This document shows, piece after piece, positions 26,279 through 37,314 of a DNA stretch of 64,000 bases. The stretch is from Artemia franciscana (lineage: Eukaryota > Arthropoda > Branchiopoda > Anostraca > Artemiidae), in contig NW_027062662.1 of assembly GCF_032884065.1 (NCBI RefSeq), positions 186,001 through 250,000 of the forward strand. The letters are read 5' to 3'. The translations under genes and the position numbers were made by a program. Position 1 is the stretch's first letter. The number at the start of each line of letters is the position of its first letter. The notes beneath the pieces were generated by a model. That model searched no databases. It was not told the DNA's origin and worked only from the letters and a program-made list of their open reading frames with translations.

Positions 26279-27990
26279 ATTAAATAAAAAAAACGAGTTT
26301 TTTTAACTGAAAGTAAGGAGCGACATTAAAACTTAAAACGCACAGAAATTACTTCGTATATGAAAGAGGCTGCTTCCTCATCAACGCCCCGCTCTTTACG
26401 CTAAAGTTTGACTCTTTCTCTCAATTCTTCTTTTTAAAACAGTAAAAAACTTTAGCGTAAAGAGCAGGGCGTTGATGAGGAAGCAGCCTCTTTCATATAC
26501 GAAGTAATTTCTGTGCGTTTTAAGTTTTAATGTCGCTCCTTACTTTCAGTTAAAAAAACTCGTTTTTTTTATTTAATTTCTGAACGTTTTTGAATCAATG
26601 CATGTTTTGATTTTGAATCTCCGCAGAGGAATAATCAAAACGAAATTTGCATATTTTTTTTGGGGGGGGGGGGGTTAATGGCTTTCTCATAATTTTGATC
26701 GAATGATTTTGAGAAAAAAGAGCGGGGGCGAAGCCTAGTTGCCCTCCGATTTTTTGGTTAATTAAAAAGGCAACTAGAACTTTTAATTTTTTACGAATCT
26801 TTTTATTGGTAAAAGATTTAGGTAACTTATAAATTAGCTTACGTAAAGAACTTTTGTATTCTCATGTTTTTATTACATATATAAGGGGATTCGCCCCATC
26901 GTCAGTACCTCGCTCTTTACACTAAAGCTTAAATTTTATCCCAATTCATTAAGAATGACCCCTGAATCACAAAAGCCGTAGAATAAATAGTTGAAATTAC
27001 TAAAAATACTTTAGTGTAAAGAGCTAGGTATCATAAGGAGGTGAGCCCCTTAGATGGGTAATAATTTCTGTTTGTTTTAAGTTTTATTGCTGTTCCTTAC
27101 TTCCAGCTGAAAAAGCTTTTTCACATTTATTTTTTAATTTTGTTTTAAATAATGCTAGTAAATCCTGATCTCCCTTCATGGAAGTTTTCTTCTCCCATGA
27201 CAAATTCTCGATGGAAAATTCCCTCAGCATATCCTCCTCTTCTCAGCCCCTCCCCCCAACCGAAAAAATCCTCCTGAAAACGGCTGTATGCTTTCCAATA
27301 ACCAATACTATATGTAAGCACAGGTCAAAGTTTGTAACTTGTTGCCCCTCCCACGGGGACTTTGGGGGAGTAAGTCGTCCCCAAAGACATACTTATAAGG
27401 TTTTTCGACTACGCTGAATAAAATGGCGATCTCAGAATTTTGATCCGTTGACTTTGGGAAAATAATTAGCGTGGGAGGGGGCCTAGGTGCCCTCCAATTT
27501 TTTTGGTCACTTAAAAAGGGCACTAGAACTTTTCATTTCCGTTAGAATGAGCCCTCTTGCAACATTCTAGGACAACTGGGTCGATACGATCACCCCTGGG
27601 GAAAAAAAAAAAAAACAAAAAAACAAATAAACACGCATCCGTGATCTGCCTTCTGGCAAAAAATGCAAAATTCCACATTTTTGTAGATAGGAGCTCGAAA
27701 CTTCTACAATAGGGTTCTCTGATACGCTGAATCTGATGGTGTGATTTTCGTTAAGATTCTATGACTTTTAGGGGGTGTTTCCCCCTATTTTCTAAAATAA
27801 CGCAAATTTTCGAAGGCTCGTAACTTTTGATGGGTAAGACTAAACTTGATGAAACTTATATATTTAAAACCAGCATTAAAATTCAATTCTTTTGATATAG
27901 CTATTGGTATCAAAATTCCATTTTTTTGAGTTTTGGTTACTATTGAGCCTGGTCGCTCCTTACTACAGTTCGTTACCACGAACTGTTTGA
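26279..27990 (-). mobile_element. 1.7-kb Helitron-like element, copy 3, inside the satellite
   Basis: A full-length copy read on the minus strand: TCAAACAG end at 27990, hairpin end at 26279. Left flank CTATAGGAA and right flank AAGGAGAGATAAACC rejoin into one satellite unit, so this is a clean insertion with no visible target duplication beyond an A-run ambiguity. The terminal hairpin (about 26279-26577) has nearly perfect arms carrying GGCTGCTTCCTCATCAACG and its complement. The loop is in the common, unflipped orientation. A G-run (about 26669-26682) and an A-run (27602-27614 region) are expanded homopolymers. Confidence 0.9.
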
Positions 27991-28448
27991 AAGGAGAGAT
28001 AAACCAAAAATGGATAAAATTTGAATTAACTCAGCACACGTTTGACCGAAGATATTTTTCTGATTGATAGGAAAAAGGAGTCATTAACCAAAAATGGATT
28101 AATTTTGAATTTCCTTAGAACAATTTTGACAGAAGAGGATTATATGATATATAGGAAAAAGGAGACATAAACCAATAATGGATTAAATTTGAATTCGCTC
28201 AAAATACTGTTGACCGAAGAAGTTTATCTAATCTATAGGAAAAAGGAGACATAAACCTAAAATAGATTAATTTTAAATTCGCTCAGAATACTTTTGACAG
28301 AAGAGGATTATATGATACATAGGAAAAAGGAGACATAAACCAAAAATGGATTAACTTTGAATTCGCTCTGAATACTTTTGAACCAAGAGGATTATCTGAT
28401 CTAAATAGTAACGAAGACAATACTGCCTTTCCATGTCAAACAAACACA
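27991..28448 (+). repeat. 84-bp satellite array, forward, continuation
   Basis: Five to six further units after copy 3. The block ends in a truncated class A-like spacer (about 28398-28448), after which unrelated sequence begins. Confidence 0.9.
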
Positions 28449-28459
28449 ACTTTAATAAT

Positions 28460-28785
28460 CGAGAAGTGCCTGAGTTATCCAACACTTTTATTTCTTAGCT
28501 TCATAGATTATAAACGACCTTTTGGTTCTCGTAGAACAGAAAGTTTTAACGAAGGTTTTATTCTTGTATAGTAAACCAGACGAATACATTAAATTGATTA
28601 ATATTATATGTGAGGATAACACTGCTGTAGTTAAGGTAGGAAATGAGGAGGATAACAGCTGGTTTCGTGTTAATTCAGGGGTTAAGATTAGTCTTATTTT
28701 ATCCCCCTTTATATGAATCATTTTGATGAACTTTGTCTTAAACAACACAGGAATGGCAATGGGAAAACACTAAAGAATATTGAGA
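28460..28785 (+). pseudogene. reverse-transcriptase fragment of a non-LTR element
   Basis: The translation gives FLSFIDYKRPF, matching the RT block around the first catalytic Asp (F-I-D-Y-K-K-A-F pattern), then after a frameshift VEQKVLTKVLFLYSKPDEYI, CEDNTAVVKVGNEEDNSWF and RVNSGVKISLILSPFI. A TGA sits where Trp is usual, then IILMNFVLNNTGMAMG. The FADD box that should follow is missing, so only about 100 residues of the palm region remain. It is a different lineage from the four other LINE relics here, closer to RTE-like or endonuclease LINEs of marine invertebrates by pattern. It lies directly after the end of the forward satellite block. Confidence 0.65.
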
Positions 28786-28789
28786 AGGT

Positions 28790-28806
28790 TAAGTTAGGTT
28801 AGGTTA
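28790..28806 (+). repeat. short TTAGG-like run
   Basis: About three copies of the arthropod telomere word TTAGG (TTAAGTTAGGTTAGGTTAG). Probably chance or a small internal telomere-like seed. Confidence 0.5.
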
Positions 28807-29394
28807 GAATAAAAGAAATTGAAAAACTTGTTTTTTTCGAGAATATGTAATAGAAATTACTTTATGAAATTTCTAAGCTTCCCTGATTTTCTCTGTATGC
28901 ATCCTCAAGAATTTCTTATTACATTTCCTTCCATTATTGATAAAAAGTTTCAAACGATGTTGATAGTATAATATCACATTTTTATACAAAGGCCTGCCTG
29001 GTTATCCCTTTCTGTTATGGTCAGCCTGCATACCAGTTAGACGGGTATAGACAAGGCACGGCCAAAGAAGTTAGAATTCACATTGCAAAAAGTACATTTA
29101 ACGGTGATATCAATATTAGGACATGATATTTGGGCAAACCTGGATTTAAACAGGTTTAAGTAAGAGGTATTCCCCCGACTGTTTTAGTTAGATTCTAACG
29201 AGCTCTTTGTATCACTTTGCTCTCTATGTCACAGAGTTCAGGTTCTGTGAAACAGGTTTATTGCTAGAAATACTTTAGAAGATCCAATTTTATTTCCAGG
29301 TGTATTCCATGTTTTAAATGGAATTATTCCAGGAGCCAGTATGAATGAGAAGAGCGTAAACTCAGGCAAGTTGTATAAAACAATTCTAGGCGTT

Positions 29395-29640
29395 TACCCC
29401 CCGGACAATGCCCAGCCAAAAAATACCCCCCTTGGAAAACTCCTACTCCCAAGGAAAATATTCTGTGGAAAATACCCCCCCTAAAAAGCATCCTCGCTGA
29501 AGAAAAATTATTCCCATAAAATTTACTTCCCACTGAAAATTCCCCCGGAAAATACCCCTCCCCCTGCAGGAAACCCCTCTGTAAAAAAATATCTGCATGT
29601 ATCCCAATAACAAATCCGATCTGTAAGCAATAGGCAAATT
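29395..29640 (-). mobile_element. diverged relic of the 1.7-kb element family
   Basis: On the minus strand the block CAATAACAAATCCGATCTG, TAAGCAATAGGCAAATTATA parallels the element's CAATAACCATTACTATATG, TAAGCACTGGTCAAAGTTTG. The adjoining C-rich part is expanded into short repeats of the form GGAAAATACCCCCC. The rest of 28807-30423 shows no gene. A similar G-rich block (GGGGAGTATTTTCCAGGGG) lies at 30160-30310. Confidence 0.45.
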
Positions 29641-30423
29641 ATAAGACCTAAAGGGTGCTTAAACTTCTACAACGGGGCTCTCTGATTTTTTAATATTTTG
29701 GGAGGGAGGGAAATACCTCAAAGGGTGCATTTAATGCTAAAACATCCCAACTCTAGTTGAGCCATCAGATAAATGCCGGAATTAGTTCTAATGGAGAAAC
29801 GAGGGGGGTAGAGGTAGAAATTGATGCATAGTTCCCTGGGCAATAACCAGGATTTTTTGGGGGATGGGGTTCAGGAGGGGTATAAAAAAACTGAAAATAC
29901 GCATCAAAAATGTAAAACTGATATCTACTTCCTTATGATTTCCAAAAATATTTCTGGTCTACACTGTTATTATGAAAGTAAAGAGAAACATTAAACCCTA
30001 TAAGGAGCAGAATGTATTCCTTATAGGAGGGGATTGCCCTCTCTTCATCCATACCTCACCTCATGGTCGCAGAAACTTCGAAGGGTGGTGATTAGATCAG
30101 AAATTTAGATTTCAAGTCCTGTTTTATAAGTCAAAAGTAATTGAGGAACAACCAGCCAAAAGGAGGGGAGTATTTTCCAGGGGGCATTTACCGAGAAGGA
30201 TTTTTCGCGCTGGGTATTTTCTGCCGGGGTATTTCCAAAAAGAGGGGAATATATTCTGAGGGGGAATGTTATCTGAGGGGTATTATCCGTGGAAGGTAAA
30301 CGCCGGTCACCGTAAAAAATGAATACGAAACATTGTTCAAAGTAGATTACAGACAAAATAAGCATAAAGTTATATCAAAATAAACAAATACCAGCATACC
30401 AATAACAATAGTAAACGAGAGCC

Positions 30424-30744
30424 GGAGCGTCCCGGCTCAATAGTAAACGAGACTCTAAAAAACATAATTTTGATACTAAAAAATACATCAAAAGAATCGG
30501 ATTTGTATGCTGATTTCAAATATATAAGTTCCATCCAATTTCATTTTTGTCATCAAAAGTTACGAGCCTGAGAATATTTGCCTTGTTTTGGAAAACAGGG
30601 TGAAACACCCCCTAAAAGTCATAGAATCTTAACAAAAATCACACAATCACATTCAGCGTATCAGAGAACTCTACTGTATAAGCTCCTATCTACAAAAATG
30701 TGGAACTTCGTATTTTTTTGCCAGAAGATCGATGACGGGTGCGT

Positions 30745-30791
<47 letters not shown>

Positions 30792-32094
30792 CAGGTGTCA
30801 TCGTATTGACCAAGTGGTCCTAGGATGTCATAAGAGGGCTCATTCGAACGGAAATGAAAAGTTCTAGTGCCCTTTTTAAGTGACCAAAAAATTAGAGGGT
30901 ACCTAGGCCCCCTCCCACGCTCATTTTTTTCCAAAGTCGACAGATGAAAATTTTGAGATAGCCATTTTGTTCAGCATAGTCGAAAACCTTAATAACTATG
31001 TCTTAGGGGAAGACTTACTCCCCCACAGTCCCCGGGGTAGGGGCTACAAGTTAAAAACTTTGACCAGTGTTTACATACAGTAATGGTTATTGGGAAGTGT
31101 ACAGACGTTTTCCGGGAGAATTTTGGATAGAGGTGAGGGGGCTATATGGGAGGACCTTTCCTTGGAAGAATATTTCATGGGGGAAGAGAAATTCAATGAA
31201 GGGAGTTCAGGATTTTCTAGCATTATTATAAAAAAAAATGAAAAAATAAACATGAAAAAGTTTTTTCAGCTGAATGTAAGGAGCAGCATTAAAAATTAAA
31301 ACGAACAGAGATTATTAAGCATATGAGGGATTCTTTTCCTCCTAAATATCTCGCCCTTTATGCTAAAGTAATTTTAGTAATTTCAACCATTTATTCTACG
31401 GCCTTTCTGATTCAGGGGTCATTCTTAAAGAATTGGGACAAAATTTGAGCTTTATTGTAAAGAGCGAGGTATTAACGAGGGGACGAACCCCCTCATATAC
31501 ATAATAAAAACATAAGAATATAGAAGTTCGTTACGTAACTTAATTCTTAAGTTACGTATATTTTTACTAGTAAAAACGTTCGCTAAAAATTTAAAGTTCT
31601 AGTTGCCCTTTTAAGTAACCGAAAAATTGGATGGCAACTAGGCCTCTTCCCCCATTCTTTTTTCTCAAAATAGTCTGATCAAAACTAAGAGAAAGCCATT
31701 TAGCCAAAAAAAGAATTAATATGCAAATTTCATTTTAATAATTCATGTGCAGAGAGCCAAAATCAAACATGCATTAATCCAAAAACATTCAGAAATTAGA
31801 TAAAAAAAAAATTAGTTTTTTTAACTGAAAGCAAGGAGCGACATTAAAACTTAAAACGAACAGAAATTACTCCGAGTATGAAAGGGGATATTCCCTCCTC
31901 AGCGCCCCGCTCTTTACACTAAAGTTATTTACTGTTTTATAAAGTAGAATTGAGAGAAAGAGTCAAACTTTAGCGTAAAGAGCGGGGCGTTGAGGAGGGA
32001 ATAGCCCCTTTCATACACGGAGTAATTTCTGTTCGTTTGAAGTTTTAATGTCGCTCCTTACTTTCAGTTAAAAAAAACTAGTTTTTTTATTTAA
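30424..32094 (+). mobile_element. 1.7-kb Helitron-like element, copy 4, 5'-truncated
   Basis: Starts inside the GGAGCGACCCGGCTC block, so the TC terminus and palindrome are lost. A T-run of more than 40 bases (about 30747-30791) replaces the usual 12-20 T. The terminal hairpin is intact (about 31790-32094), with arms carrying ATTCCCTCCTCAGCGCCCCG on the left and a matching right arm, and the loop is unflipped. It ends TTTAA before T. The 20-bp tandem repeat follows within 90 bp. Confidence 0.85.
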
Positions 32095-32180
32095 TTCCTT
32101 GAAAGCTTCACCCTAACACTCTTAGCCTGCGTAGTAGCAATAGTTGTGTTAGCATTAGTATTAATACTTTTATAAAAATG

Positions 32181-32684
32181 CTTGACGTTGTAGACTTATG
32201 TTAGACATAGTACATTTAGGCCTGACATAGTCGATTTTGGCTTGATCTAGAAGATTTAGGCTTGAAATATTAGATTTAGACCTGACATTGCAGATTTAGG
32301 CTTAACATAGTAGATTTAGCCTTGAAATAGTAGATTTAGGCCTGACAGAGTAGATTTAGGTCTGAAATAAAAGATTTAGGCTTGATATAATGCGTTTAGG
32401 CTTGACATAAAAGATACAGGCTTGTCATAACAGATATAGGCTTGACATTGGAGGTTTAGGCTTTACTTAGTAAATTTAGCCTTGAAATAGTAGATTTAGG
32501 CCTGACACAATAAATTTAGGCCTGACATAGTAGATTAGGTATATTAGGTCTAGGTTGACATAAAAATTATAGGCTTGTCATAACAGATTTAGGCTTGACA
32601 TATTAGATTCAGGCCTGACATTGCAGACTTAGGCTTAACATAGTAGATTTAGCCTTAAAATAGTAGATTTAGCCCTAAGTCTTA
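32181..32684. repeat. 20-bp tandem repeat, about 25 diverged copies
   Basis: Unit close to TAGATTTAGGCTTGACATAG. It stops exactly where a reverse-oriented satellite unit begins. Confidence 0.9.
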
Positions 32685-32751
32685 GGTCAAAAATATTCTG
32701 AGTGAATTCAAAATTAATCCATTTTCGGTTTATGTCCTTTTTCATTTTTCC
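32685..32751 (-). repeat. 84-bp satellite unit, reverse orientation, left edge
   Basis: Reads GGTCAAAAATATTCTGAGTG then TTAATCCATTTTCGGTTTAT up to TTTTTCCTA, the reverse complement of most of one unit. The LINE tail follows immediately, showing the LINE entered the satellite. Confidence 0.85.
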
Positions 32752-32870
32752 TATCAATCAATCAATCAATTTATTGATACTAAAAGAAAAAACTATTACA
32801 AAAGTAAAGTGGTTACTAGGCCCAAGAAGCTTTGCTTGTAATGGACCACAGCGAACAAGAATAAAACACT

Positions 32871-32920
<50 letters not shown>

Positions 32921-35733
32921 ACTGGAACAAGACAAGTACATTGAATAGATAGGTTATTTAATAGATAGAAGATTTAGAAGGAGATTTAACATATAGCTGA
33001 AAATGATTTTAAAAGAAGAGAAGAGACATACAAATTAGGAAAGGATTAATAAAGAGAGAGAAAAATTATCGAATTAGAAAGACCCGACGAAATAATGCCT
33101 TTGCAGAAAGAAAAAGAGGGACATCCGAAGGGATGGAGTTCCATAACAGAATTGATTGATATACTGGAGACCTCTGGGCTGCTGTAGAAGATCGTTTTGG
33201 TAAAATAGATCGTCGAGAAGAATTACGTAAAGAAGAAAAGTACCTACCTGAGCCTGTCCGTGAGAAAAACTGCTGTAGGGGTGGTGGGAGAGTACCTAGA
33301 AAAGCAGAATGCGCTAAATAAAGAGTATTTTTACCTATAATATGATCCAGCGGAGCTATTCCAGTATCATTATAAAGATCAGAGGAAGGGTAAAGCCAAG
33401 GGAGAAGAAAAGTAGCCTTCACTGCCCTATTTTGGGCTCTTTGAAGTGAGCAGAGAAGAGATTTATTATTATTACCCCAGACAGAGAAGCAATAAGAAGG
33501 CTAAGGATAAATAAAAGCATAATAAAGAGAAACCATAATTTCAGGAGGAAGAAATGAGTTAATCCAGTGCAACATTGAAGACTGGCGGAGGATTAAGGAA
33601 CGGGTGTGAGTTATATGCGGTTTAAAAGAAAGAAAACAGTCAAGATACACATCAAGAAATTTCACCATAGTAGCTTGTGGTATAATATCGTTCCCAAAAG
33701 TCAGGGTGATTGGCTCCTGTACCTTAACAATTATTGGCTCCTGTAAGTTGACAATGGCACTCTTTCGGCTGTTAAGAGCCATACCATTTGACCAGCACCA
33801 ATCCTTTAATTTATCAAGAAGACCTTGAGCTATAGAAGTGGCAGATGGCAGGTCCACTGCAGCAATGAAAAAGTTACTGTCATCAGCAAAAAGAACAGGG
33901 TGAACATGGGGATGAAGACCATCAACAAGATCATTAATGTAAATTAGAAACAAAAGTGGCCAAAACACAGAGCCTTATGGGACACCTTTCAATACAGGCA
34001 AATTAGAGGAAGAAGTACGGTTAACCAAAACATACTGAGATCTTTCTGAGAGGTTGGACCTAAACCATTCTAGTGGGACTCCATACACTCCAAATATAGA
34101 TAGTTTAGACAGAAGAACATTGTGGTCAACCATATCAAAGGCCTTTGAAAAGTCGAGAAATAGACCCAAAACACACAAGCCCTTGTCCAGATTAACACGC
34201 ACAAACTCAGTTGCATCAGAAAGTGCATGCAAGGTAGAGAATAAGGGACGAAAACCATACTGATGGTTAGTGATGAGAGAATTTCCAGTAGTCGAATTAG
34301 TACTAAATACAAATGAAGAGAGTCAACGACACACTACTTTTTCAACAACCTTTGAGATGACGGAAGAAGAGAAATAGGTCTGTAATTTGAAATTAGAGAA
34401 GAATCACCTTTTTTATGCAAAGGTACAACAGTAGCAACTTTAAATAAATGAGGGAAAATACCAGAAGAAAGAGAGAGGTTAGTTATGTGTGAGAGGGGAT
34501 GAGAAACAAACTGACTGATTTTTTTAAGGACATTATTACTCAAGCCAAAACTATCAACTGAACAACTGCTTGGAAGTTGAGAAATAATACTATAAATCTC
34601 ATTAGTACTACATGGGGAAAGGAAAAAAGACTTCTCTGTCACAGGAAAACAACTTACTCTACTCGGGGGTGGAATGAGAACAGAGGGAAGTGTGGTGAAA
34701 TACGAATTGAAGGCACTTGCTAAAGATTTTTTGTCCACAACAGATCCATTAGCTTTCCTATAAAGAGATGGGGAAGATCGTTTGAGTTTCTTGCGGGAGA
34801 GAGCTTCATTAATTACAGTCCAAACCTTGCGCAAATTCCCTTTACACTCATTAATTCGACGCGAAAAATAAAGCTTTTTTGCTAAACGAACTGAAGAAGT
34901 GAGCACATTTTTGTAATGTTTATACTTCAGAAGATCTTCCTGTGTCTTACTTTTACATGCAGCCTTGAACAAAGACGCCTTCATATGGGTTGCATTGATC
35001 AAACCTCTAGACATCCATGGGCATTTAGGTGTAAAATTCCTTGGCCTCTTTCTAAGAGGAAAATGCTTATCCAACAGAGTTCCCATACGACACAAAAATA
35101 ATCTAGTTGCACAATCAGCATCAAGCCTCAAGAACACTAGACCAATCATTACTCTGAAGACTGTGTATTAAATTAGAAATTTCTTTATCTGTAAAAGTTC
35201 TAAAAGAAGACTCGCCTTTCTCATTTACAGTAATCTCTGTTTTAGGCACAAATAGTGATAGATAAATAGGGAAGTGATCAAAAAGATCAGTGAAAACCAG
35301 ACCAGAAGAGAACTTCAAATTAGGAGAATGAGAAGTGAAAATATTATCTATTAAAGTGACAGAATTTCTTGAAGGGTAAACACGTGAAGGAAAAAAAATT
35401 GAAGGAAGTAGCCCAGAAGAATTAAATACATCAAAAAGATGGTCACATTCATCATTTGATCCAACATTTAACATATTACAATTAAAGTCTCCCAAAACAC
35501 AAATCCGTTTTTTAGAGAAAGCCCCCACACCAGGAAGCTGATCAAGCAAATCACAGAACAGATGTGTTGGAAAAGGAGGGGGCTTATAAAACAAACAAAC
35601 AGTATCACATGCAAACTGGCTTTTCAAATCAATAACAAGAGAATAATCTGTCCTACTTTTAGACACCACCGATGTAAACAAGAATTCAAGGTCAGATCTT
35701 CTACAAAATACAATACTAGATTTTATGAACAAA
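32752..35733 (-). mobile_element. 5'-truncated LINE inserted in reverse satellite
   Basis: Read on the minus strand it ends with a (TTGA)n tail (32752-32772) after an AATAAA-like word, and its 5' end at about 35733 abuts a satellite unit. Left and right flanks are parts of the same satellite phase with about 25 bp missing, so the target lost a few bases. An A-run at about 32876-32919 lies in its 3' UTR and would read as poly-U in the element RNA, so it is not a poly(A) tail. Confidence 0.8.
33066..35733 (-). pseudogene. LINE endonuclease-RT polyprotein, broken
   Basis: Blocks in order on the minus strand: the second half of an APE endonuclease (VLGDFNCNML, TLIDNIFTSHSP, VFTDLFDHFPIY), a linker, RT block (LHKKGDSSLISNYRPISLLP), then after a frameshift NHQYGFRPLFST and FLDFSKAFDMVDHNVLLSKL with the first catalytic Asp. 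GVP-stop-GSV at 33975-33977 follows, then the LFADDSNFF catalytic box and the C-terminal SILLWNSIPSDVPLFLSAKA. The endonuclease N-terminus is missing, as expected of 5' truncation. At least two frameshifts and one TAA make it inactive. It is relatively young: the frames of 271, 203 and 155 codons are still open. Confidence 0.8.
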
Positions 35734-36834
35734 GTATTCTGAAAAAATTCAAAATTAGCACATTTTTGTTTGTGTCTCCTTTTCCCTATAGATCAGAAAA
35801 TCTTTTTTGGTCGAAAGTATTCTCGAGGAAATCAAAATTAATCCATTTTTGGTTTATGTCTCCTTTTTCCTATAGATCAGAAAAGCCTCTTCGGTCAAAA
35901 GTATTCTAAGCGATTTCGAACTTAAACATTTTTTGGTTTACGTCTCCTTTTTCCTACAGATCAGAAAATCCTCTTCGGTCAAAAGTATCCTGAGCAATTT
36001 CAAGATTAATCCATTTTTGGTTTATGTCTCCTTTTTCCGATAGATCAGATAATTCTCTTCGGTCAAAAGTATTCTGAGCGAATTAAAAATTAATCCGTTT
36101 TTGGTTTATGTCTCCTTTTTGCTAAAGATAAGATAATCCTTTTCAGTCAAAAGTATTCTGAATGAACTTGAAATTAATTCATTGCTTGTTTATGTCTCCT
36201 TTTTCCTATAGATCAGATAATCCAAACAAATACAACTTACAAAACAATAGTGAAATTTTTCAAGACAGTGATGTTAAATTCAGTGACTATTTCGGCCCTA
36301 TCAAAGAGCGACCTTCAGCTTGAACCTAAGCTATTTTTTTCTTATATGTAAAGGCAGTGTGGTCTTCGTCGCTATTTACATCAGATAATCCTGTTCGGTT
36401 AAAATTATTCTGAGCAAATTCATAGTTAATCCATTTTTGATTTATGTCTCCTTTTTTCCTATAGATCAGATAATCCTCTTGGGTCAAAATTATTCTGAGC
36501 AAATTCAAAATTAATCCTTTTTTGGTAAATGACTCGTTTTTCTTATAGATCAGATAAATATCTTCGGTCAAACGTATTCTGAGCGAATTTAAATTTTATC
36601 CTTTTTTTTTAAACCAGATAATCCAATTCGGTCAAAAGTATTCTGAGCGAAGTCAAAATTTATCCATTTTTGGCTTATGTCTCCTCTTTCCTATAGATCA
36701 GATTATCCTCTTTGGTCAAAAGTATTTTTAGCGAATGTTAAAGACGAATCCATTTTTGTTTTATGTCTCCTATTTCCTATAGATCAGATCTTTCAGAGAA
36801 ACACAACTTACAAAACAACGGGGAAATTTTTCAA
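35734..36834 (-). repeat. 84-bp satellite array, reverse orientation
   Basis: About ten units reading GGTTTATGTCTCCTTTTTCC, TATAGATCAGATAATCCTCT on the plus strand. Contains a class B spacer island at about 36225-36385 (reverse of CTTAGATTCAAGCTGAAG) and the edge of another at about 36795-36834. Confidence 0.93.
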
Positions 36835-36839
36835 GACTT

Positions 36840-37150
36840 CCAAAGTTTGTTTGCCCTTTTTAAGACTCAAAAATGAATTGAGGACAATCAGTTCCCCCAA
36901 GCCTATCACTCCCAAAAACATATCCGATCAAAATTTTAAGAGATTTATTTTATTCAGCCTTGTTGAAAGGTCCAGAAATTATGTCTATAGGAATGTCCAC
37001 CTCCCCACAGTCTTCAGGATTAGGGTTGTAAGCTAGGCAATTCGTTCATTGTTTACACAAAGTATATGTTATTGAGAAAGATGTATATGTTTGAATTTTA
37101 CTTTCCAAGAAGACGAAGGGCACTCAGGTCAGCCTTTCAGAGAATGTTGA
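36840..37150 (+). mobile_element. diverged relic of the 1.7-kb element within satellite
   Basis: TTGCCCTTTTTAAGACTC, CCGATCAAAATTTTAAGAG, CAGCCTTGTTGAAAGG, CCTCCCCACAGTCTTCAGG and TTGTTTACACAAAGTATATG follow the order of the element's central third. Both ends are missing. Strong divergence from the other copies suggests an old insertion. Confidence 0.6.
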
Positions 37151-37314
37151 GGGGAGTGTTCAACTAAATCAAAACATGTGTATAAGAATTGTCAAAAGGG
37201 CGTAACAAGGAATAACTGAGGATATTAATTAGAAAAATTCAGGAAATGATAAGGGATATGATACAACTACCAAGCTAAATCAAATGACGCTATTTGCATG
37301 CAAACGACGTCCAA

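Noticed and set aside
32876-32919. A-run taken as the poly(A) tail of the LINE
   Set aside because: The LINE is on the minus strand, so its tail would read as T here; the real end is the TTGA repeat at 32752.
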